Source of the DNA: Ophiostoma sp. CBS 140.51
Taxonomy: Eukaryota; Ascomycota; Sordariomycetes; Ophiostomatales; Ophiostomataceae
NCBI GenBank assembly: GCA_029298735.1
Contig: JANSLP010000016.1
Coordinates: 186,001-250,000 of the forward strand
Direction of reading: 5' to 3'
Length of the DNA: 64,000 nucleotides
Made by a program: the position numbers and the translations under genes. Position 1 is the stretch's first letter; each line of letters starts with the position of its first letter. The notes beneath the pieces were generated by a model. That model saw only the letters and a list, made by a program, of their open reading frames with translations. It did no database searches and was not told the origin of the DNA. This document shows positions 56,701-64,000 of the stretch, piece by piece.

Positions 56701-59700
56701 CTTTTCTCGACACAAAGAGCAAGAGCTATCCGTATTCCATAACGGAAAGAAGCACATTTCGGCCGTCTCACCCCTTTTGCATTTTGAGAGTACACAACAC
56801 ATGCAGCGCATGCACCACAACGGAGCTGCACTCATGTCTCCCATATATCGCACGGCAGAGAGTCCATGCGGTACACATGGCAATGACCTCGTGGGCTACC
56901 TGATGCAGAGCTCGGAATGGAATAGGTGAGTAGGAGGAATCTGCATCGAGACACAGGACACAGCATTGATGTCGTGATATCAAAATTGAGAGACAAATAC
57001 GGCAAAGAGCTTCATATATGGGCTCATACAGCGTTTGCTAATCATGAACTCATCAGGTTCTTTCCGTCTCGGGTCATCGCAAGCCGATATTCTTGTGGCA
57101 TCGCACATACAAGATTCCAACACTTGTGGCTGCCATGATGTTGACCGACTGATGGTTCACGTCATCTCTGCAACTTTGAAGAGCTGACTTCCAACACCGC
57201 CATCGTAGCAAGCGCCGACCGACCAATGCCGGCAAGACCGGCACTCAGACCATACGGCCGTGGATGAGCTGACTGCTTGACCATCATCTATCATCCCAAG
57301 ACACTGCTCTGGTGATCTTGCCCAAGTTACCGAGCCTTGCTCGACAGGGTTTGATGCGGCAATGCCAATATGCGCAAGATATCGGATCAGCCAAGCATCT
57401 TCTGCCTGCATCAACTGGTCTCGGCAATTACAGTACGTGTTTTGGACCGTGACAACGCCTCCATTCTTGCCCTCTTCTCACTTTCTTTTTTAGGTCTTCG
57501 AGCAGAATATGGACCAAACGCCAGTGCATCATGGGCAATGCGTTGCATCATGCCGCCAGTCCTCGTTCCATGGCCAGCCCGGTTCACTGCGAACGCGCAG
57601 ACGTGAGTTCCAAGAACAAACGAGCCGGGCATCAGAGCGAGTGCCGGGTTGGATGCACACCATTCAGCATTAGCATGCCTCTCTGCTGGGCTAGTTTGTT
57701 TTCATCGTGAGTCCTGAGGCCATGGGCATAGGTGAGATGTGCATCCGCAATTACAGCAAATTACATCTCCTCCCTTGTTCCATTTGGCTAAAAGTCGCAT
57801 GCGGAATGGGCTGGCCCTAATAATGATACTTGCCGACGATTCAGATTTTTTGTGCCCTCACTTCAATTATCGTGAAGTGGCTCGGTGCTGAAAAGCAAAT
57901 GTCAGGCTCAACTCTACAGCCACAAAAGAAAACATACGAACCTCGATATATGCTAGGAACGCGGGTCCCTTACATCTTGATAGCGCCATGACGACGTATC
58001 TTAAGTTGAGAAACTCGCGCTGCACTAGACGAGCAAAGAAAAAGGAAGTTCTGGCCAAATGAAGTTTGTGACCAACCAAAGAACATCACGACAACAACGC
58101 AAGCAGTTGTTTACTGAGCCACTTTGGATTCCATACGAAGGATGTGAGCGTCGCAAGCAAAATCTGATAGGTCCATGTCATGCTTGCACTCCGTTCCATT
58201 TTGGACCCTTCTTTCCAGTTTATTCTTTGAGAGGTTGCATCTAAAGCTGACATCTTCTGTAGGACATAAGATTACTTTTCCACACGCACTGTCGGTCGAG
58301 TTTGAACAGACATCAGAGGATCCAAAGGAGCCATAGCCGCACTTCGCACGTTTCAGTCTTGCACTTGTTTTCTTGGGGAAGGAATATCTGATCAGCGAGA
58401 CCACACTGCTGACGTGTGACGTCTATCTATCCTCCGGCGAACAAAGACACTTCGCGAACTGCGAACTCAACAATCAGTGCACATCGACCCAAAAAGAAAG
58501 GTTTTTCAGTGGCCCCGAAAAACATCACCATTCCAGGCAAGGCAGCCAGCCAGACTTTTTATGCCTGGCAACAGAATGGGTTGCGGATCTGGAACACGCA
58601 TCTGGCGCTACTGCCGCAGGGACTTCCCGCCCAAGCCACAAAAGCGCCTTCTTCGAGATCACGACATTAGAAACAGCAGAGCAAAAGCCGGCACCGAGGG
58701 TTCGGGGCGTCACCTCACATGAATATCGGGCACGATCACTTACAAAAGCCTGAGCGATTCGCCGGCTGGGACGGCTCGCCTTTTTCAATGAAAGATGCAC
58801 TCGCCCATCTCAGGTTGTTACCCACGTGCTGCAATGATACGGGATGCAGTCCTCCCTTCCACATTTTCCTCTTGCGCTGCAGCTCGCCAACAAGACCACA
58901 CACCGGATTGGCCAACCCATTGCTGAAAAGGAAGCAGACATGTTTCGCCAACGACGGGATAAGTTCAGTAATATTCCAGGACACGCTCCCGGAACATCTG
59001 CATCAAGGGATGATGAGGCTGGGGCGGCTTCGGGATGGCGCTCATCCCTTGCATCGGCTACTAAAAGGAAAGACCCGCGGCTTTGTGCTCAACTGATGGC
59101 GTGTTTGAGTACGGACTACACACATTGAAAACGAGACACGGCCAACGTCATCTGTGGTCTCTCCATTTCCACGCTCGTTTCTTACAATATATTGTGTTCA
59201 CATATGCCTCGCATTCCGAGAAGAGCGATGCTTACCTACGAACTTCGTTGGCCGAGGCTGGGCCGGGATTGGGATTACGAACTCTTGGCCCCGAACACCA
59301 AAGCTTCAACCGGGTCAGTTCTTCTGCTTATGTCGGAAGCAAACCGTCACGAGATCCCGCCCCGGACTTCCGCATGAATAAAGACCGACGATCTTTAAAA
59401 TCCACAGATACGAAATCACGGGCTGAACTGACACTGCTGTTCTGAGTCGTCCTCAGTCGTTCGGGTGCCTGCACCACCTGCAGCAAGCAATTGCGCCACC
59501 TATTTCGGTTCTGAACGGTGTTCAAAAAACAGATCCTTGCAGGTGTGGATCCTGTCTTTTGGCACGGCGGCTTGGCGCTTGGTCACAATGTTGTGCCGCG
59601 AAAAGGGGGCCCCCGTTTCGCGTGGTCGAGTCTTGTCCCTTTTCGTCAAGGCTCCAGGGGAGGAGCACACACCACCAGGCCGGTGCAGACCCAACCGTTT

Positions 59701-62700
59701 CTTTTTGTTCTTGATGTTCTGGGAACTAATGATGGAAGCCACCGGTTGCCAAAGGCGTGTTAGTCTAGGCCTTTGCTGAAGCTACTGAACTGATGCAGCA
59801 AGTCCAAAATGGGAGCAGGTAAGAAAAGAGGTGGTGTTGAAAGAAAGAGTGAGAACTGTGAATGCTGTGATGAAGGCCAACAAGCTAATACGAAATATAC
59901 GTGCCTTATTGCACATAGGGTTATTTTGACAGTCTAGCAAGGAGGGTGTTTTCACAATGCTCACCGGATGCGAAGGCACTGGGCTGCAACAGATCCTCGA
60001 TACAGGAGACAACAACGGTGAGATCTCGTGATGGAATCTACTTGCACAATATGCAAAGCCAAGCAGCAGCACGCTCATACAAGCATCTTAGCGCTCACCT
60101 GTTGATTCCATTTTTAGGGGTCTTCCCCCAGTCGCCAACACCGGTGGTTAAGGCGAACATTTACACAGTATGTTGCCAGGTTTGCCAGACGTCTTTGCCC
60201 GAATCTGGGGAGGAAACTCATTCTCTATCGCAATGTCTGAAATGACGTCGTCTCACGCGGTTTTATAACACGGGAAGACCACAGAAACTCGCTATGCCAA
60301 CGACCCCACGATCCTTGGGTTAGGTGTTGAGACCGAAGCTCCTGCTCGTATCCCATTTTGACGACTTTTTCCGCCACAGCCTTATGCGCACAGGATTTGT
60401 TTGTCGTGCTAATCATGGAATACGAGGTCTTCACCAATCGCCGTGCTTTGAAAAAGAGCGGCTGGGTTAGGCAACCTGAGTCCTCCCCAGATCTTAAGCC
60501 AAGAGGAACCAGTGAGATTTCAGCAAAAATCCAGAGATCAAAACACGGAAACCCGGCCGCTTGGGAAAAGAGGGAAGGAAGAGAGGCTCGCAATTTTTAT
60601 ATTACTTTGCGTAAGGGAAGACTCGCCTGTGCCACACGACGACAGGATGCAGTCCTGTAGTCAGCAAGGGAATGACCGGACGTTATGCGTCGCTACGTCG
60701 TCGATTTGGCGCCCATTATTTAACTCTTACAGCAGAGGGCCACTGCAATTTTTCCACTCCCCAAAAAGCAACTTTGCAGGCGCCACATCGGCTTCCGGGT
60801 GCGCCACCATCAATCGTCAGCTACGAGTCGTGTCTTTTTTTTTTTTGCGGGGAGGGAACGGGTTTCCAAAGAGCAAAAAGGGCGCTGTTGTTGGTGTGAG
60901 TGGTGTGCGCGCGTGAGGTGGGCAACGCACGACCAGATACGAGAAGCAACGTCTTGGCATCCAAAAACGCCTGCACCAAAATCATGGCACAGCGCACTCT
61001 TTTACTGGCTGGAATGCCTCGACTTCCTTGATAGCAAAGCTCACAACACGACGGAGATCTTGCATGCGACTATTACGGCGTTTACGACAATTACGAGCGG
61101 GCTTTCTTGACGGCACTATTGTGATGTCCGTGTCCGATGGATAGGATATCTTGCATTTGCTGCATTTCTACATTTTCAAGGGTTAAGAGCTGTGGCGTGA
61201 TTTATGCGTTATTCATCGCAACCTCTCCGGATGGACGTCTCCGGCCATCAAACCCGCGGGTTCGGTTCACGAGAGCGGTCTTTCTGTGCGGAGGCGTCGT
61301 ATTTGACAATAAAGGACTCCAGTTGATACGAGGGGAACTGGGACTTACGCTTGTAAGATGTGTAAGTCGGAGCTTTTTTGCCCACCTCCGCCGTTTTCTC
61401 ATTTTCAACAGCCGGTGCTCGTGGCCATCCCCTCGTCCAATGTCCACCCTTTTCAAAATTCTCGTTCGCCACGAGGCTCTTCTCGGAACACTCGATGCAG
61501 TTAGTCAGGCCCCAAAATATTGTAAAGTTGGGCTTAAAGAAGGCTTGAACGACTATTCAGCCATCCTCTCAGAGCTCTCAAAGCGCGACTGGTGCAAACG
61601 ATTGGAGAGTCCGTTTAATTCCTCAGTCCAATAACGGGACATCAGGAAGACAAGTTTCGCAATCCAGCAGACTATTGGAACCCATTTAAACCAGGGGGAC
61701 CCTGAAAATTACACACACACAAACTCCAAGTACATTAAAGGTGGTGGACAATGCTACCAAAACCAGATGTCACTCTGCTGTCTTCAGACGCAGTTCAAGT
61801 ACGCGGAACGTCCCCCAACCTTATGTGTGCCCCTTTCCCTAGTGTCCCTTCCCTCTTGCCTCATGTAACAAAAACCCCACGTTGTGGCACGGCGGGACAC
61901 GCGTCCCTGGCGGAGAAGGGAAAGGGACAAGGGACAGACGGTGGATGTCGGCCGCGACAACGGTTCAAGTCATTGTCAACTGTGCAGGCGGTGCAAAGGC
62001 AGTGTATTGTATCAGCGTATATGTCAGGTCGTGCACCTGCCTGGCTCGACGCTGTGCCGACATAAACATCGGGTGAACGAAACGTTGCGCGGGGTGTTCT
62101 CTCGAAGGGAGACCCAAGAAATGCGCAGCATCTGGGAGTGCTGGAATCTTGAATCCTGAGATCCTGGCTGATGGCAATCCCTGGTGCACATCCCCCCGAG
62201 CTGTGCAGTTGCAAGGACCGCAAGGACACAAAAACCTGCTGGACAACCGTGCATCATCATCCCTTGGCACCCAGATCCATCCCGCCACAGTCTATCGTGA
62301 GGTCAGCGAGGACAGTTGCCAGTTGATCATCAGCCAGTTGTTCACTGTTCTCACTGTCGTCCACTGTCGTCGGCTTGTCAGATTGTTCAGCGCTTGCGAC
62401 GGGCCTCAAAACCTCGAAACAGGCTGTCCATTCTGTCTCCAGTTCTTCTTCGCCTGTCAGGGCCCACTTGGCACCGCTTTTCTATTTTTCTAATTTTTGA
62501 CAGAACCACGCACCGTCTTCATCGACTCCCTAACTCCTCTGTAATTCCGTTCTGGTGAAGCCTACTTGTGCTAACGCATTGCTTTATGAGGAGTGGCAAG
62601 CCAAGAAATTGCAGGACGAAAACCCAGTGCCCCCCGGTTTCTTTGAGTCTTGGCATGCGTTCGAACCACACTTGCAGGCTTGCAGGCCTGTCCTTTGAAC

Positions 62701-64000
62701 GGCTTCGACCTCACAGATGGGCCACAGACCCACGAAAACGCAGAGAAAGGTAATAAAAACAGGGCAGGACGCCAGGACAAGACGGGACAGGTCCAGCAGC
62801 AGCAAAAGTGAACGACAATGCGAACGGCCACCAAAACTGCCCCCAAAAGACCTGGTGCGTCTTTTCATTTCACTGGCACTCCGCGAGCCACAATGCCAAG
62901 ACCTCCGTCCACCATTCACCCCCCAACTTCACGGTAGCACGGCACCACGGCACACTGCCAAAAGTCCAAGCACATTCAGGAGAGAGGGGAGAACGGAAAG
63001 CAAGTACAGCTTGCGCTTGGCAGTGTTCTTGGTACTGGGCCTTGCCGTTTTCCTTTTCTGTCGCATTGACGATGGATGGCCAGGCCAGGCCACGATATCG
63101 TGGAGTCCAGGCCTGTTCTTTCCCCTCCCCAGAAACAGTCTCCAAAAGGCCAGACCACAAGGCCAGACTTCTTCCGATGGCATCTGGCCCTGGGCCTTGG
63201 CCTGGCAAAACGGGGGCCCAAAAAAGAAGGCGTGGGGCGATTCCCGATGTCCACTCCATCGGCAAAACAGTGGCAGAGTGGATGGGCAATGGGTAGAGGG
63301 ATAGAGGAATGGGGGAAATGGGAAATGGGAAATGTGCAAACTCATGCAGGTCTGCGTGGGTAGCGTCTGGCAGCGGAGAAAAAGAGCGCCAAAGAGCGCC
63401 AGAGTCGCGCCAGAACGGCAAGAAAAGCGAGAAAGACGAAAAAGTCGTTTTGCAACCGCCAGCCAAAAGAAAAGAAACGACAGAAGACCCCAAAGAGAAG
63501 GACAACAAGAGGAAAAGAGGACCGGACTGGCGGCGGGCCCAAAGGCCGAAGATCACAACGGATCACCAACTGATCACTGGGAGGTCCTGTCAGGAAAACA
63601 CCAAACCACCATATGACAGGCCACAATGGACCACGCAAACGCTTGACAAGGCCCGCCAAACAGACCAATCGCCTGCCAAAGAAGAGCCAAAGAGAAGCGG
63701 CAGCGCCAAACGGTCCCAAAAAAGGCCTCACAGACCCAAAACTTTTTATTTGGACCAGTCGTCAAACGGTCAAAAAGCACAAAAAAGCCCAAAAAACCGG
63801 ACGTTAGCGGCTGGGCATTGAGCTTGTGGAGGGACCTTGAGGGCGACCACCGACAAGATTCAGAGAAAAGAGTCCACCAAAAAGCACACCAAACTGCAAA
63901 AACAACCAAAAACGACGCCCCCCCTTTCTCTGCTTCTCCCCCATGACACGCTAATTGCGACGTTGTCTGTCGAGCGCAACCCTCATGGGGCTTTGATGGC
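53747..64000. other. Gene-free right end, 10.25 kb
   Basis: After the short promoter region of the glutaminase gene, no gene is supported to the end of the window. Frames of 100-228 codons are frequent, but they overlap on opposite strands (for example 62870-63556 minus, opening with GTG, against 62717-63304 and 63309-63821 plus), have low-complexity Lys/Arg/Ser/Pro composition, and show no family motif or splice partner. I see no transposase, reverse transcriptase, terminal repeats, tRNA or telomeric repeat. A short tandem aaagagcgcc pair is at about 63383-63402. Divergent genes with many introns, or decayed repeats, cannot be excluded by eye. Confidence 0.5.

Noticed and set aside
62717..63821. 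Two ATG-starting plus-strand frames of 195 and 170 codons and a 228-codon minus-strand frame
   Set aside because: They overlap each other on opposite strands, are purine/pyrimidine-biased low complexity, and match no family.

Overview
The window is nuclear DNA of a filamentous ascomycete (Pezizomycotina, most likely Sordariomycetes). I infer this from gene content: a FluG-type amidohydrolase/glutamine synthetase fusion, a GtaA-type secreted glutaminase, a GH76 mannanase, and an asparagine synthetase and porin close to what I recall of Neurospora-type proteins. Gene architecture agrees: introns are mostly 50-70 bp with GTRNGT donors, CTAAY-like branch sites and YAG acceptors, leaders are pyrimidine-rich, and intergenic gaps are long. 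There is no bacterial-style operon, tRNA, rRNA, CRISPR array or intact transposon that I can support. Spliced models were built by hand; each keeps an open frame across every junction, and for named families the result matches family sequence.

Layout. 0-14.6 kb, all on the minus strand: Rae1/Gle2 WD40 protein, a 729-aa orphan protein with Ser/Thr-rich tracts, a 232-aa orphan protein and a PRELI/Ups2-like protein. 16.3-26.1 kb: methionine aminopeptidase 2 (-), a membrane-anchored J-protein (+), the mitochondrial porin VDAC (-) and a seven-exon asparagine synthetase (-). 28.3-37.7 kb: SUMO E2 Ubc9 (-), Pex19 (+), an acidic orphan protein (-), an ADCK1/Mcp2-type UbiB kinase-like protein (+) and an Erv41-like ER-Golgi protein (-). 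38.8-41.6 kb: FluG-like fusion (-). 46.0-53.7 kb: GH76 (+), MYND-finger protein (+), HSL-type alpha/beta hydrolase (+) and secreted glutaminase (-). 53.75-64 kb: no gene recognised.

Most genes are single-copy housekeeping functions. Four (PRELI/Ups2, J-protein, VDAC, Mcp2-like) point to mitochondrial membrane biology, but they are spread over 22 kb and unlinked in regulation as far as can be seen, so I do not call this a cluster. FluG, asparagine synthetase and GtaA all touch glutamine/asparagine metabolism, again without close linkage.

The features I find most worth a second look are: a 723-nt porin intron that is an exact multiple of three, has no stop codon and carries a 23-residue repeat; a 90-base pure poly-G run near the left end; a run of 26-51-nt microexons in asparagine synthetase; a MYND finger with an expanded loop; a Gly/Tyr-rich tail on the Erv41-like protein; and a 10-kb gene-free right end. 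I did not find a convincing new multi-gene system.
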